NCBI GenBank assembly: GCA_017962375.1
Contig: JAGCVJ010000018.1
Location: 62,001 to 126,000 of the forward strand
Direction: 5' to 3'
Source of the DNA: Bacteroidales bacterium
GTDB lineage: Bacteria; Bacteroidota; Bacteroidia; Bacteroidales; UBA932
Length of the DNA: 64,000 bases
The notes below the pieces were generated by a model. That model saw only the letters and a list, made by a program, of their open reading frames with translations, ran no database searches and had not been told where the DNA came from. The translations under genes were made by a program, and so were the position numbers. This document shows positions 41,368 to 50,422 of this stretch, one piece after another (positions within the stretch are counted from its first letter, which is position 1; every line of letters starts with the position of its first letter).

Positions 41368-41945
41368 TTACGGCAGCCAGAATTCTTCCGGCGTAGAGGT
41401 GATTGCACAGAAAAATCGTGCCAGAGTGAAAAGGTAGTCACTCAGGCGGTTAATGTATGTTTTGCACTTGACCAGATTTTCTTCAAGCTCTTCATTTGTG
41501 GAGTGAATATTTACGCAGCGCCTCTCCACTCGGCGGCAGACGGTACGGGCAACGTGGCAAAGGGCGGCCTGCCTCGGCCTTCCGGAATGACAAAGGCTTT
41601 CTGAGGGGGCATCTGGCCCGTCATGTCGTCTATGCCCTTTTCCAGGAACTCGGTTTCAGATTCTTCCATTGGCTTGAGAGCCTTGCCGGTACCTTCTTCA
41701 GGCATAGCCAGGAAGGCGGAGATTTTCATAAGAGTCTGCTGGATTCGGAGAATGTCTCTGCGAATCTGTGTTGCCGTTTTTGCGGTATTTGCGGGATTCT
41801 CGCTCTCGGCGATGATAAGGCCCAGATAGGAGATCAGCTCGTCTGCGTCTCCATAAGCCTCAACTCTGGGGTCATTCTTGAAAACTCTTTTTCCTCCTAC
41901 AAGGGATGTTGTGCCTTTGTCGCCGGTCTTGGTGTAAATTTTCAT
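41368..41945 (-). pseudogene. Cob(I)alamin adenosyltransferase (PduO type), frameshifted
   Basis: The ATG at 41945 gives a normal PduO-type start (YTKTGDKGTTSLVGGKRV, VEAYGDADELISYLG). After KAFVIPEG the frame goes wrong and stops at 41511. Another frame continues the family sequence: QAALCHVARTVCRRVERRCV, then NEELEENLVKCKTYINRLSDYLFTLARF, ending at a TAA at 41370-41368. The total is 578 nt, one short of 193 codons, so a single-base loss near 41570-41585 fits. I see no slippery sequence. Either a recent inactivation or a sequence error. The full-length protein would make adenosylcobalamin. It overlaps the upstream ATPase stop (ATGA). Confidence 0.82.
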
Positions 41946-42655
41946 AATGATAGGGTAGGGTTTGGGTTCATTGTGTCACTCTCGATTTTTCCGTCGCGGA
42001 GCCTTACAATTCTCCTGGCGAACTTGGAAATGTCTTCTTCGTGAGTGACGATGATAATGGTGTTGCCCTGGCGGTAGATTTTCTCGAAGATGTTCATAAT
42101 CTCCACAGAGGTCTTGGTGTCGAGGTTGCCGGTAGGCTCGTCGGCCAGGATGATGGTGGGGTTGTTGATTATGGCCCTGGCTATGGCCACTCTCTGCCTC
42201 TTTCCGCCGGAAAGCTCGCTCGGCTTGTGGTCCATCCTGTCTGAAAGGCCTACGGTGTCCAGGGCTTTGGAAGCCAGGTCTGTCCTTTCCTTGAGAGGGG
42301 TGCCGCAGTAAATCAGCGGCAGGGCCACGTTCTCCAGGGCGCTGTAGCGGGGAAGCAGGTTGAAAGACTGGAACACGAAACCTATTTGGCGGTTGCGGAC
42401 CTCGGCAAGCTCGCTGTCTTCCATCTGGCTCACGTCTGTTCCGCCAAGAATATAGCGGCCGCTTGTGGGCGTGTCAAGGCAGCCCAGAATGTTCATCATG
42501 GTGGACTTTCCGCTTCCGGAAGGCCCCATAATGGCTATGTAGTCGTTCTTGTTGATGGACAGCGAAACTCCGTCCAGCGCATGTACTTTCTGGGATCCCA
42601 GCACGTATGTCTTGTGCAGGTCCTCAATTCTGATAACTTCTGTCTTTTCTTCCAT
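41942..42655 (-). CDS. ABC transporter ATPase, LolD/MacB type
   Basis: 237 residues, with all ATPase motifs: Walker [14 protein letters not shown]-loop [11 protein letters not shown], signature [15 protein letters not shown] (Lys for Gln), Walker [14 protein letters not shown] and switch His in VTHEEDIS. The pattern (VYALD-like start [16 protein letters not shown]) is that of LolD/MacB/FtsE ATPases working with FtsX-type permeases for lipoprotein release or macrolide/peptide export. No permease gene is beside it. Located between mqnB (47 bp) and the frameshifted adenosyltransferase (4-bp overlap). Confidence 0.92.
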   Translation of the reverse strand: MEEKTEVIRIEDLHKTYVLGSQKVHALDGVSLSINKNDYIAIMGPSGSGKSTMMNILGCLDTPTSGRYILGGTDVSQMEDSELAEVRNRQIGFVFQSFNLLPRYSALENVALPLIYCGTPLKERTDLASKALDTVGLSDRMDHKPSELSGGKRQRVAIARAIINNPTIILADEPTGNLDTKTSVEIMNIFEKIYRQGNTIIIVTHEEDISKFARRIVRLRDGKIESDTMNPNPTLSL

Positions 42656-42702
42656 ATCTCCTTCTCAATTCTTGTTCCTGGACAGGCTTTTTAGCATTTG
42701 CG

Positions 42703-43410
42703 TCAGATGCCTTTGTGCTGGTTCTCCACAAACTGGCGGAAGAACTCCTTCATGGCTTCCTTTAGGGCCTCCAGCGCCTTAGGGGTTTCCCACTTGGCCG
42801 GGTCTTCTTCTCCCACCCTGTTGGAAACGGTCCTGATCTGGATGAACTTCACGTATTCGTTTAGGCATACATAGAAGAAGCCGGCTCCTTCCATAGTCTC
42901 TATCTGCGGAGAGTATTTGGCTATTATCTGCGAGCAGACTTTCTCGTCTCCCGAAATGGTCTGGACGGTAACTCCTACAGCTTTTTTGTAGGTGTTGGCT
43001 ATATCGTTGAAATAAGAAGGGAGAGAAAGCATGTCCAGGGCCCCGTCTTTAAACGGGAACAGGTTGGCGTCCAGTGTCTTGGAGTCAAAGAGCGTCTGAA
43101 ATCCGGAGGCGGTCATGAACCCCAGGTCTCCAAAATGCTCCTTTTCCACCAGGGCGGTGCTGCCTACAGGAAACTTCTCAAGGTCGTAGCTTCCGGCGAT
43201 GCCTATATTAACAGCAAGGGCATAGCCGTTTCCCTCGGCTTCAGCCTCCACGAGCTTCTTGGTAAGGCGGTAGCAGGTCGAGGTGGTTCCTATTCCGGTA
43301 AGCATGAAATCCACCTGGGCTTTTCCCACAATCTTGCTTTCATAAAGCCTGAGCGCCTGGATTGCACAATCCAGTTCTTCCTGTTCAGCGGCGCAAATCA
43401 AAATTCTCAT
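42703..43410 (-). CDS. mqnB: Futalosine hydrolase
   Basis: 235 residues of the nucleoside phosphorylase fold. Start MRILICAAEQEELDCAIQAL, VNIGIAGSYDL, the substrate and catalytic region ETMEGAGFFYVCL and the family-typical IRTVSNRVGEEDPAKWETPKALEAL distinguish futalosine hydrolase from MTA/SAH nucleosidase. It releases hypoxanthine from futalosine in the alternative menaquinone pathway, so the organism probably makes menaquinone this way. It lies 27 bp after folE. Confidence 0.9.
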   Translation of the reverse strand: MRILICAAEQEELDCAIQALRLYESKIVGKAQVDFMLTGIGTTSTCYRLTKKLVEAEAEGNGYALAVNIGIAGSYDLEKFPVGSTALVEKEHFGDLGFMTASGFQTLFDSKTLDANLFPFKDGALDMLSLPSYFNDIANTYKKAVGVTVQTISGDEKVCSQIIAKYSPQIETMEGAGFFYVCLNEYVKFIQIRTVSNRVGEEDPAKWETPKALEALKEAMKEFFRQFVENQHKGI

Positions 43411-43437
43411 ATTCTCTGGTTTTCAACGATGTTTTTC

Positions 43438-44037
43438 TTAGTGAAGCGGAGATCCTATCAGGCGAAGGAACTCCTCCCTGGTCTTGCGGTTGTTAAGGAA
43501 TGCTCCCGTGAAGGCGGATGTGGTGGTAACCGAGTTCTGCTTCTGCACGCCCCTTATCTGCATGCACATGTGGGCGGCCTCTATTACAACTGCAACTCCC
43601 AGCGGCTTGAGAGTCTTCTGGATGCAGTCTCTGATCTGAACCGTAAGCCTTTCCTGAACCTGTAGACGGCGGGCGTACGCGTCCACAACTCTCGGAATCT
43701 TGCTCAGGCCCGTGATGTACCCGTTTGGAATGTAAGCCACGTGAGCCTTGCCGTAGAACGGGAGCATGTGATGCTCGCACATGGAGTACAGTTCAATGTC
43801 CTTTACAAGCACCATCTGCTGGTATTCCTCCTTGAACATTGCAGACTTGAGTATGGCCACAGGATCAATCTGATAGCCCTGAGTCAGAAACTGCATGCTC
43901 TTGGCCACTCTTTCAGGAGTTTTCAGAAGCCCTTCTCTGGACGGGTCCTCAGAAATCAGTTTAAGTATTTCCTTGTAGTGTTCAGCCAGTTTCTGGGTTG
44001 TTTCCGGAGTGAATATTTCTTTTTTCTTGTATGTCAT
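43438..44037 (-). CDS. folE: GTP cyclohydrolase I
   Basis: 199 residues from ATG 44037 (a GTG three codons upstream is the other option). First step of tetrahydrofolate and pterin synthesis, GTP to dihydroneopterin triphosphate. Zinc and active-site motifs are [45 protein letters not shown] and [20 protein letters not shown], with Cys, His and His ligands intact. It may share a transcript with mqnB and the LolD-like ATPase. Divergent from the response regulator, with a short promoter region between. Confidence 0.97.
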   Translation of the reverse strand: MTYKKKEIFTPETTQKLAEHYKEILKLISEDPSREGLLKTPERVAKSMQFLTQGYQIDPVAILKSAMFKEEYQQMVLVKDIELYSMCEHHMLPFYGKAHVAYIPNGYITGLSKIPRVVDAYARRLQVQERLTVQIRDCIQKTLKPLGVAVVIEAAHMCMQIRGVQKQNSVTTTSAFTGAFLNNRKTREEFLRLIGSPLH

Positions 44038-44093
44038 AATGTTCACCGAACGTTTAAAACAGGGGACTAAGATAATAAAAATAATAAAAGTAT

Positions 44094-44101
44094 TACCTTT
44101 G
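44094..44101 (+). promoter_or_regulatory. -7 promoter box (TACCTTTG), predicted leaderless
   Basis: Exact TAnnTTTG ending 7 nt before the ATG at 44109, so transcription likely starts on the start codon. Confidence 0.5.
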
Positions 44102-44108
44102 TGAAGTT

Positions 44109-44900
44109 ATGGAAGAATCTAAATACAAAGCAAAGATTTTAGTGGTTGACGATGAAGAGGATATCTGTGAAATCCTCCAGTACAATCTTGAAAGGGCCGG
44201 CTACCAGGTCAAATGCGCATCCGATGCCGAAAAGGCGCTATCGCTGTTCTCTTCAGAGAAATTTGACTTGCTGCTTCTGGACATTATGATGGGCGGAATC
44301 AATGGCCTTGAGCTGGCAAAACTGCTTAGGGAAGATTTCAGGAGCACTGTTCCGATTATTTTTGTGACAGCACTCGGCGAAGAAAAAGATATTCTGAAAG
44401 GATTCTCTGCAGGCGGAGACGACTACATCTCAAAACCTTTCTCTGTAAATCAGCTGGTGGCCAGAGTTGGCGCCGTTCTGTCCCGCTCGGGTAAGAGGGT
44501 TATTCCTGATGGGGGATCAGGCGCGTCTTCCTGGAAGAGTTCTTCCTTTGCGTCAGACAAGAACGGGGATGCCTCGCCGCAGGCTCCATCTGCCGAGCAG
44601 ACCGTATTCGATTTCGGGATACTCACTGTAGATTCTGCTGAAAACCGCGTTAAGGTTGAAGGCAAAGACGTTATGCTTACCAGAAAGGAGATGGAGATAC
44701 TGCTTCTTCTTTCCCGCTCTGCCGGAAAGCTGTTCTCCAGAGAAGACATTCTCAAGAAGGTCTGGAAAAACGACGGTTTCGTGCTTGAGAGAACCGTAGA
44801 TGTCCATATCGCCCGTCTGCGCAAGAAACTTGGCGTGGCCGGAGAGCTTATCCAGAACCGCTCAGGCTTCGGCTACTGCATCCACAGCCAGGACAAATGA
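44109..44900 (+). CDS. Two-component response regulator, OmpR family
   Basis: 263 residues. Receiver domain at 1-125 with the acid pocket VVDDEEDI, phosphorylated Asp in LLLLDIMMGG, switch Thr in IIFVTALG and Lys in DDYISKPFS. A long Ser/Gly-rich linker (about 130-165, GGSGASSWKSSSFASDKNG) is unusual. The C-terminal winged-helix domain (VMLTRKEMEILLLLSRSAGKLFSREDILKKVW, ERTVDVHIARLRKKLG) is OmpR type. It pairs with the next gene, overlapping by 4 bp. Stimulus and targets are unknown. Confidence 0.95.
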   Translation: MEESKYKAKILVVDDEEDICEILQYNLERAGYQVKCASDAEKALSLFSSEKFDLLLLDIMMGGINGLELAKLLREDFRSTVPIIFVTALGEEKDILKGFSAGGDDYISKPFSVNQLVARVGAVLSRSGKRVIPDGGSGASSWKSSSFASDKNGDASPQAPSAEQTVFDFGILTVDSAENRVKVEGKDVMLTRKEMEILLLLSRSAGKLFSREDILKKVWKNDGFVLERTVDVHIARLRKKLGVAGELIQNRSGFGYCIHSQDK

Positions 44901-46315
44901 AAAAACTCAAGCTGAAATACCGCTACAGGCTTGTCATCTATCTTTTGATGCTACTTGCTCTGCTTGCCCTGTTTTTCGTTCTTTACGTTTCCAGGCAGAG
45001 CCGCGGCTACAGTATTTCAGCTCTTCAGGGAGAATTGAAAAGCACCATAGCCGATGTGCTTGACAGTCTTGCCGAGGGCAAGGATCCGCAGACGATTGTG
45101 CTACAGCCGGGCTTCGGCTTCACTTTGGCAGATACTCTGGGCAACGTTATTTACGATTCCCGCCAGAGGGACATTTCCATACCGGACAACATATCGTCTC
45201 TTTCAGAGATAGTTACAGCGTCTGCAGGCTCAGACGGAAGCGCGCTCAGGAGCGCTATCGGCGAGCCGGATGTGGAATACCTCTATTACGCGAGAAAGTC
45301 GGGAGACCTTTATGTGCGCTCCTATTCCAAGTTCAAGATGAGCCGCCCGTCCCAGATAGAAAAGGACAACACTTATTTTGTGCTTATCGCGATACTGCTG
45401 GGAGCCCTGATAATATCCTTTATTTACATTTTGAGAAGGCTCTACAAGCCGCTCAAGACTTACAGCCAGCTTGTGGGGGCAATCAAGGAAGACACGGCTC
45501 AGCTCTCCGGCATAGATTTCGGGCACGACGAGCTGGGAGAAGTGGGAAAGGAAATCGCCGACACGTTCAACCAGCTGGAGGAGGCCAAAAAATACAAGCA
45601 GCAGATGAGCCACAACATAGCCCACGAGCTGAAGACTCCTATTACCGGAGTGAGGGCTTATCTGGAGACTATAATGAGTTCCGAAGACATGTCTGCCGAA
45701 CAGATGCGAAAGTTCGTCTCCAAGGCCTATTCGCAGACTCTTAGGCTGTCGGATCTGGTGAATGAAGTCTCCACCCTCAACAAGCTCGACGAGGCGGCCG
45801 AAAAACTGTCTTCAGAGAAGATTTACAAGATAGAGCAGGTGAATCTTCGCGAATGCATTGACGCCATACTGGACGAGATAGGCTACAAGCTGGAGTCACA
45901 CGGCGACATCTTCAACTGCAGAATAAGCAGCAGCCTGAAGCTCAACGGCTGCTACAACCTAATTTATTCTTTGTTCAAGAACTTGATAGACAACTCAATA
46001 GAACACGGCGGAGACGGAATCCAGATGGGTCTGGTGGCAGGAATAGAACAAGTTTCCGGGGAGGGCAGATACAAGATAAACTTCACCTATACCGATACCG
46101 GAAAGGGGGTTCCCGCTGAGGCCATAGACAGAATCTTCGAGAGGTTCTTCAGGGTGGAGGAAGGCCGCACTCGCAAGACCGGAGGTTCGGGGCTGGGGCT
46201 TGCCATCGTGAAGAACGCCGTGGCATTCCACAAGGGTACAATAAACGCCTCCCCGAGAGAAGGAGGCGGTATTGTGTTCAAATTCAGTCTTTATTCTCTG
46301 GACGAGACGTCTTAG
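44897..46315 (+). CDS. Sensor histidine kinase
   Basis: 472 residues. Membrane helix 1 at about 10-30 and helix 2 at about 155-180 (FVLIAILLGALIISFIYILR) enclose a periplasmic sensor of about 120 residues. A short linker follows, then the H-box QMSHNIAHELKTPITGVRAY, N-box LIDNSIEHGG, G1 TDTGKGVP, F-box FERFFRVEEG and G2 GSGLGLAIVKNAV. The ATG overlaps the response-regulator stop by 4 bp (ATGA). Resembles the RprX type of Bacteroides, from memory. The 3' end overlaps the convergent 5'-nucleotidase gene by 4 bp. Confidence 0.95.
   Translation: MKKLKLKYRYRLVIYLLMLLALLALFFVLYVSRQSRGYSISALQGELKSTIADVLDSLAEGKDPQTIVLQPGFGFTLADTLGNVIYDSRQRDISIPDNISSLSEIVTASAGSDGSALRSAIGEPDVEYLYYARKSGDLYVRSYSKFKMSRPSQIEKDNTYFVLIAILLGALIISFIYILRRLYKPLKTYSQLVGAIKEDTAQLSGIDFGHDELGEVGKEIADTFNQLEEAKKYKQQMSHNIAHELKTPITGVRAYLETIMSSEDMSAEQMRKFVSKAYSQTLRLSDLVNEVSTLNKLDEAAEKLSSEKIYKIEQVNLRECIDAILDEIGYKLESHGDIFNCRISSSLKLNGCYNLIYSLFKNLIDNSIEHGGDGIQMGLVAGIEQVSGEGRYKINFTYTDTGKGVPAEAIDRIFERFFRVEEGRTRKTGGSGLGLAIVKNAVAFHKGTINASPREGGGIVFKFSLYSLDETS
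45386..45393. repeat. ATCGCGAT palindrome inside histidine kinase gene
   Basis: Extends to TATCGCGATA, in the codons of membrane helix 2. One of eleven copies. Confidence 0.7.
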
Positions 46316-47136
46316 AACCAGATGTCGATTCTCCCGACTTCTTCTCCCTTGGCTCCGGCCTGGACAATCATCACTTTCTTTCCCGTCTTGCTTTCCACAA
46401 GCATAGGTTTCTTTATGAAAGTGTGTGAGTGACCGCCTATTATTATGTCAACTCCCTCGGTGTTTTTCGCAATCATCTCGTCGGTAGGGTTCTGCTCCGT
46501 TCCTCCATTGTATCCGCAGTGAGAAAGCAGTATCACCAGATCGCACTTCTCCCTGTTGCGGAGCTTTCTGGCCAGACGGTTGACTATCTTGTAAGGATGC
46601 TGGTATTTCATCTTGCCCAGCCTTGAAGGGCTTACTAGGCTCGCGAGCCTTACGCTCAGTCCGATTACACCAATTCTCTTTCCGCCCCTTTCCACAATTG
46701 CGTACGGCTGTATAACTCCGTTCAAAGGAGAGCCGTTAAGATCGTAATTGGCGTTTACTACAGGGAAATTAGCCATCTTGATTCTTCTGGCAAGCTCTTC
46801 CTGACCGTTGTCAAACTCGTGGTTTCCGAAAGTAGCCACGTCCACTTTCAGGGCGTTCATCAGTTCGATTTCCACATCTCCCCTGAAAAGAGTGAAATAA
46901 GGAGTTCCCTGAGAGAAATCTCCTGCATCCAGCAGAATAACATTCTTGTTTTCTGCCCTTACCTGATTAATGTATTTTTCTCTGCGAACCACTCCGCCCA
47001 GGTCTTTGTATTTTCCGGAAGCCAGAGGCTCAATCTGGCTGTGGGTGTCGTTGGTGTGAAGTATCACAAGATCCTGCCCCATCGCTGATGAGAAAGCAAG
47101 GAGCAGAGCTGCAAAAAGTGTCAAAGTCTTTTTCAT
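46312..47136 (-). CDS. 5'-nucleotidase metallophosphatase half
   Basis: 274 residues with a cleavable signal peptide (MKKTLTLFAALLLAFSSAMG). The calcineurin-like phosphatase domain has all metal motifs: VILHTNDTHSQI, LLDAGDFSQGTP, TFGNHEFDNG, VILLSHCGYNG and IIGGHSHTFI. It is the N-terminal half of UshA-type 5'-nucleotidases; the C-terminal, substrate-specific half is encoded by the gene just upstream (47139). Periplasmic release of nucleosides from nucleotides is likely. The two genes are 2 bp apart. Confidence 0.92.
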   Translation of the reverse strand: MKKTLTLFAALLLAFSSAMGQDLVILHTNDTHSQIEPLASGKYKDLGGVVRREKYINQVRAENKNVILLDAGDFSQGTPYFTLFRGDVEIELMNALKVDVATFGNHEFDNGQEELARRIKMANFPVVNANYDLNGSPLNGVIQPYAIVERGGKRIGVIGLSVRLASLVSPSRLGKMKYQHPYKIVNRLARKLRNREKCDLVILLSHCGYNGGTEQNPTDEMIAKNTEGVDIIIGGHSHTFIKKPMLVESKTGKKVMIVQAGAKGEEVGRIDIWF

Positions 47137-47138
47137 GG

Positions 47139-47987
47139 CTATTTCTCCTTGTTTTCAACGATCAGCCTGTCGTCCTTTGCTTTTTCTATTTTCTTGCCCT
47201 TGGCTGTAAGGTCAATGATATACTCGATGAATATGTCCATCAGCTTCTTGTGGGTTTCAATCAGATAGTTGCTTCTTTTCAGCGGGTAGAGATTGTCTCC
47301 GCCGTTGTAGAGGAAGTCTATGGTGGCTATCACGTACTTGCGGTTCTCGTCCAGCGGCTTTCCGCCAATCAGGCATTCCTTTACAGTGTTGCCGTCTATA
47401 TGCAGCTTGATGTTGCTCATCGCCTGGCCTCTGGTCTTTGCGAAAAACTCCATCAGCTCTTTCACGTCCTTTCCGTCCATCTCCTCAATTACCAGGAAGT
47501 TGTCAAAAGGGAATATGGAGAGGATGTCGTAGCGGGAGACATTTCCCTTAGGCATTTCGGTGCGCATTCCGCCGAAGTTCATCAGGGCGAAGTCTACCTT
47601 GATGTTCTTGTCTATGTCCGTTCTGGATGTGGTGTCTATGAACTTCTGCGCATATTCCAGATAAACGTCTGTAGCCCAGTTAGACATGGGAGCAACAGGA
47701 TAGCCTCTTTCCAGGCCGGCAGGGCAGAAGCCTATAGGGTCTGAATACTTGTCCACTTCCGGCTTGTACTTGTCAACGATTTTCTGAGTCTGCAGAACCT
47801 CTCCCTTCTGGGGCTCGAAGCGGGAATTGATAGTTGTGGTTGTCCAGGTGATTTTGCTCACCGACGGGTTGTTGAGCTGGGCCGAGGTGAATTCGGACTT
47901 TTTCACCCTCTGCCCCGATGCCGTTGCCGTAGCTAGTAGAAAGGCCGCGGCAACTAGTGAAAGAAATATTATGAACGGGCTTTTCAT
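47139..47987 (-). CDS. 5'-nucleotidase C-terminal domain protein
   Basis: 282 residues with its own signal peptide (MKSPFIIFLSLVAAAFLLATATASG). The main part matches the 5_nucleotid_C domain, which binds the base: PIGFCPAGLERGYPVAPMSNWATD, FALMNFGGMRTEMPKGNVSRYDILSIFPFDN, VIEEMDGKDVKELMEFF and YVIATIDFLYNGGDNLYPL. It lacks the metallophosphatase domain, supplied by the following gene. Lies 6 bp after the exporter permease gene. Confidence 0.9.
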   Translation of the reverse strand: MKSPFIIFLSLVAAAFLLATATASGQRVKKSEFTSAQLNNPSVSKITWTTTTINSRFEPQKGEVLQTQKIVDKYKPEVDKYSDPIGFCPAGLERGYPVAPMSNWATDVYLEYAQKFIDTTSRTDIDKNIKVDFALMNFGGMRTEMPKGNVSRYDILSIFPFDNFLVIEEMDGKDVKELMEFFAKTRGQAMSNIKLHIDGNTVKECLIGGKPLDENRKYVIATIDFLYNGGDNLYPLKRSNYLIETHKKLMDIFIEYIIDLTAKGKKIEKAKDDRLIVENKEK

Positions 47988-47993
47988 ATCAAT

Positions 47994-49397
47994 TTAGTCT
48001 CTGAACTTGAGCCATTTGAAGATTTCCTTCCAGCCGGCTTTCTTGCCGTAGGAAAGAATTCCAATTCGGTAGATCTTGGCGCTCAGCCATCCCATGAACA
48101 GGAATGTTCCAATCAGCAGCGCCACTGAAAGAATGTACTGCCATGCCGGAACTCCGTAGGCGAATCTGGCCACCATCACCATCGGCGAGGTGAAAGGAAT
48201 GATGGAGCCCCATACCGCAACAGTGGAGTTCGGGTTCTGGAAGGCGCTCATCATTATGAAAAGGCCTATGATCAGCGGAATGGTTATCGGCCACATCAGC
48301 TGCTGAGTGTCCGCCTGATTGTCAACGCAGGCGCCCACGGCCGCAAACATGCTGGCATACAGCAGATATCCGAGTATGAAGTAGAGCAGGAACGTGCCAA
48401 TGATTCCCAGAATGTTCATCTGCTTGAGCGTGTTGAAAATAGGGGCAATGGCACTCAGGCCTTCATTCACGGCTGAGGAATCGGCCGGATTTTCCCCTGC
48501 GTTCAGGGAAGCGATGTCTATTCCTGCCACATCCGCTCCCTGGATGTTGACACCGGCGGTCTGGGCTTGGACGCTCTGCTTGACCATAGACGAGCTGGAG
48601 GCTCCAGTAACCACGCTCACTCCGGTGACAATCAGGAAGGTGAGCACGATCCACGCCATGAACTGGGTGAGGGCCACCAGGGCAACGCCAACTATCTTGC
48701 CAATCATCAGCTGCATAGGCTTTACCGATGACACAATAACTTCTATAATCCTGTTGTTCTTTTCTTCGATGACTCCCTGCATCACCATTCCGCCGAACAT
48801 GAAGATGAACATGTAGATGATGAAGCTGGAGATATAGCCGATAGCCATATAGGCTCCAACGGAAGTCTCCTTGCCTTCCTGGTCGTTCTCTCCCACCTTG
48901 AGAGTCTTCACTCTGGATGTGTTGCGAATGTTGGAGAGCACGTTTTCCAGGTCAGGAATGTCGTATGAAGCCAGCTTGTTGGCAGAAAGAATCTCGTTTA
49001 CCTGGCTCTGTATCTGGTCTTTGAGCGATATGCTAACCTGCTCCGGGCAGAAGATGGAAACGTCTGCGTTATTCAGAGAGTCCATCTTGGATATCTGAAG
49101 CAGCGCATAGTAAGTGCCAGACTTTGCAAGGTCTTTCTTTACCTGCTCGGCCACAGCGCCGTCTATGATGCTGTATTTTATGTTCTCCTTGTCTTCCAGC
49201 TTCTGAGCCACCACCCCGCTCTGGTCGTCCACGGCTATGGTGCGCACCTTGTTGTCAGAAGAGTACGTTGCTATCAGCATCGGGATGACAAACATAAGCG
49301 CAAACAGCACAGGAACCAGAAAAGTTCCTATGATGAAGCTCTTTTTCCTTACCCTTGTAGAGTATTCTCTGGCTATAATAATTCCAATCTTGCTCAT
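47994..49397 (-). CDS. ABC-2 permease, NatB type
   Basis: 467 residues. One N-terminal membrane helix (IIGTFLVPVLFALMFVIPML), a large extracytoplasmic domain of about 150 residues, then five helices (FIIYMFIFMFGGMVMQGVI, VALVALTQFMAWIVLTFLIV, ILGIIGTFLLYFILGYLLYA). EEKNNRIIEVIVSSVKPMQLM is characteristic of the ABC-2/NatB type. It forms an exporter with the ATPase gene 3 bp upstream. Substrate unknown; sodium is possible for NatB-like members. Confidence 0.9.
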   Translation of the reverse strand: MSKIGIIIAREYSTRVRKKSFIIGTFLVPVLFALMFVIPMLIATYSSDNKVRTIAVDDQSGVVAQKLEDKENIKYSIIDGAVAEQVKKDLAKSGTYYALLQISKMDSLNNADVSIFCPEQVSISLKDQIQSQVNEILSANKLASYDIPDLENVLSNIRNTSRVKTLKVGENDQEGKETSVGAYMAIGYISSFIIYMFIFMFGGMVMQGVIEEKNNRIIEVIVSSVKPMQLMIGKIVGVALVALTQFMAWIVLTFLIVTGVSVVTGASSSSMVKQSVQAQTAGVNIQGADVAGIDIASLNAGENPADSSAVNEGLSAIAPIFNTLKQMNILGIIGTFLLYFILGYLLYASMFAAVGACVDNQADTQQLMWPITIPLIIGLFIMMSAFQNPNSTVAVWGSIIPFTSPMVMVARFAYGVPAWQYILSVALLIGTFLFMGWLSAKIYRIGILSYGKKAGWKEIFKWLKFRD

Positions 49398-49400
49398 AGT

Positions 49401-50375
49401 CTATAAGGTTTTAGGGTTTGACTTCTGGTAATCATCTATGCTCTGCGATGTAGCTCCGCCGCTTTCTCCCACCAGCTTTATGAATATCTCGTTCATCTTA
49501 GGCATAAGCGGCTGGAAAGAGATGACGTCTGTCTTGTCGGCCACGATTCTCAGCAGATCTCTTCTGCTTACGTCCGGGGCCACTTCCAGTATGCTCTTCA
49601 GGTGGTCTTTCACGTTTTCCGTGGAAACTACGGAGAACAATCCCTCCACGCTTTCCAGAGAAGGCTCGTCCTGAGAAGGGCTGTAGCAGACTTCCACCCT
49701 GTTGTGTCCGTGCTCCTTGCGGATCTGGTCCACATTGCCGGTAATTACCAGCCTGGCTTTGTTTATCAGGGCGATGTCATCGCAGAGCTCCTCCACAGAC
49801 TCCATGTTGTGGGTGGAGAGGATAATGGTGCAGCCCTCGTTCTTGAGCCTTATGATTTCATCTCTGATCAAGCTCACGTTGATAGGGTCGAAGCCGGAGA
49901 ACGGCTCGTCCAGAATCAGCAGCTGAGGCTTGTGCAGAACAGTGGTTATGAACTGGATCTTCTGGGCCATTCCCTTGCTGAGCTCTTCCACTTTCTTGTT
50001 CCACCACGGCTGGATGCCGAACTTCTGGAACCATTTCATAAGCTCTCTTGTGGCGTCGCTCTTTGACAGGCCTTTCAGCCTTGCCAGATACACGGCCTGC
50101 TCTCCCACCTTCATCTTCTTGTAGAGGCCACGCTCTTCAGGCAGATAGCCTATGCGTTCTATATCGCTGAGCCTTAACTCCTTGCCATTGAACATAACTC
50201 TGCCTTCAGTTGGCAGCGTAATACGGTTGATTATTCTGATCAGAGTGGTCTTGCCCGCTCCGTTCGGACCCAGGAAACCGAAAATCTTGCCCTGGGGAAT
50301 CTCCAGATTAATGTGGTCCAGGGCAACAAAATTGCCGAACTTCTTGACCACATTCTCACAACTGATAAAACCCAT
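49401..50375 (-). CDS. ABC transporter ATPase, NatA type
   Basis: 324 residues. Walker A GPNGAGKTTLIR, Q-loop IGYLPEERGLY, signature LSKGMAQKIQFI (LSKGM form, common in NatA/Ccm-like members), Walker B LLILDEPFSGFDP and switch His in STHNMES. A C-terminal extension of about 90 residues resembles the DUF4162 tail. First gene of the operon NatA / NatB / 5'-nucleotidase C / 5'-nucleotidase N. Promoter box TAAATTTG at 50411-50404. Confidence 0.94.
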   Translation of the reverse strand: MGFISCENVVKKFGNFVALDHINLEIPQGKIFGFLGPNGAGKTTLIRIINRITLPTEGRVMFNGKELRLSDIERIGYLPEERGLYKKMKVGEQAVYLARLKGLSKSDATRELMKWFQKFGIQPWWNKKVEELSKGMAQKIQFITTVLHKPQLLILDEPFSGFDPINVSLIRDEIIRLKNEGCTIILSTHNMESVEELCDDIALINKARLVITGNVDQIRKEHGHNRVEVCYSPSQDEPSLESVEGLFSVVSTENVKDHLKSILEVAPDVSRRDLLRIVADKTDVISFQPLMPKMNEIFIKLVGESGGATSQSIDDYQKSNPKTL

Positions 50376-50403
50376 CTTATTTGTGTATGTAAATTAAACC
50401 GGG

Positions 50404-50411
50404 CAAATTTA
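50404..50411 (-). promoter_or_regulatory. -7 promoter box (TAAATTTG) for NatA operon
   Basis: Exact TAnnTTTG on the minus strand, 28 nt before the ATG at 50375. Confidence 0.55.
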
Positions 50412-50422
50412 CACAAAAACAT

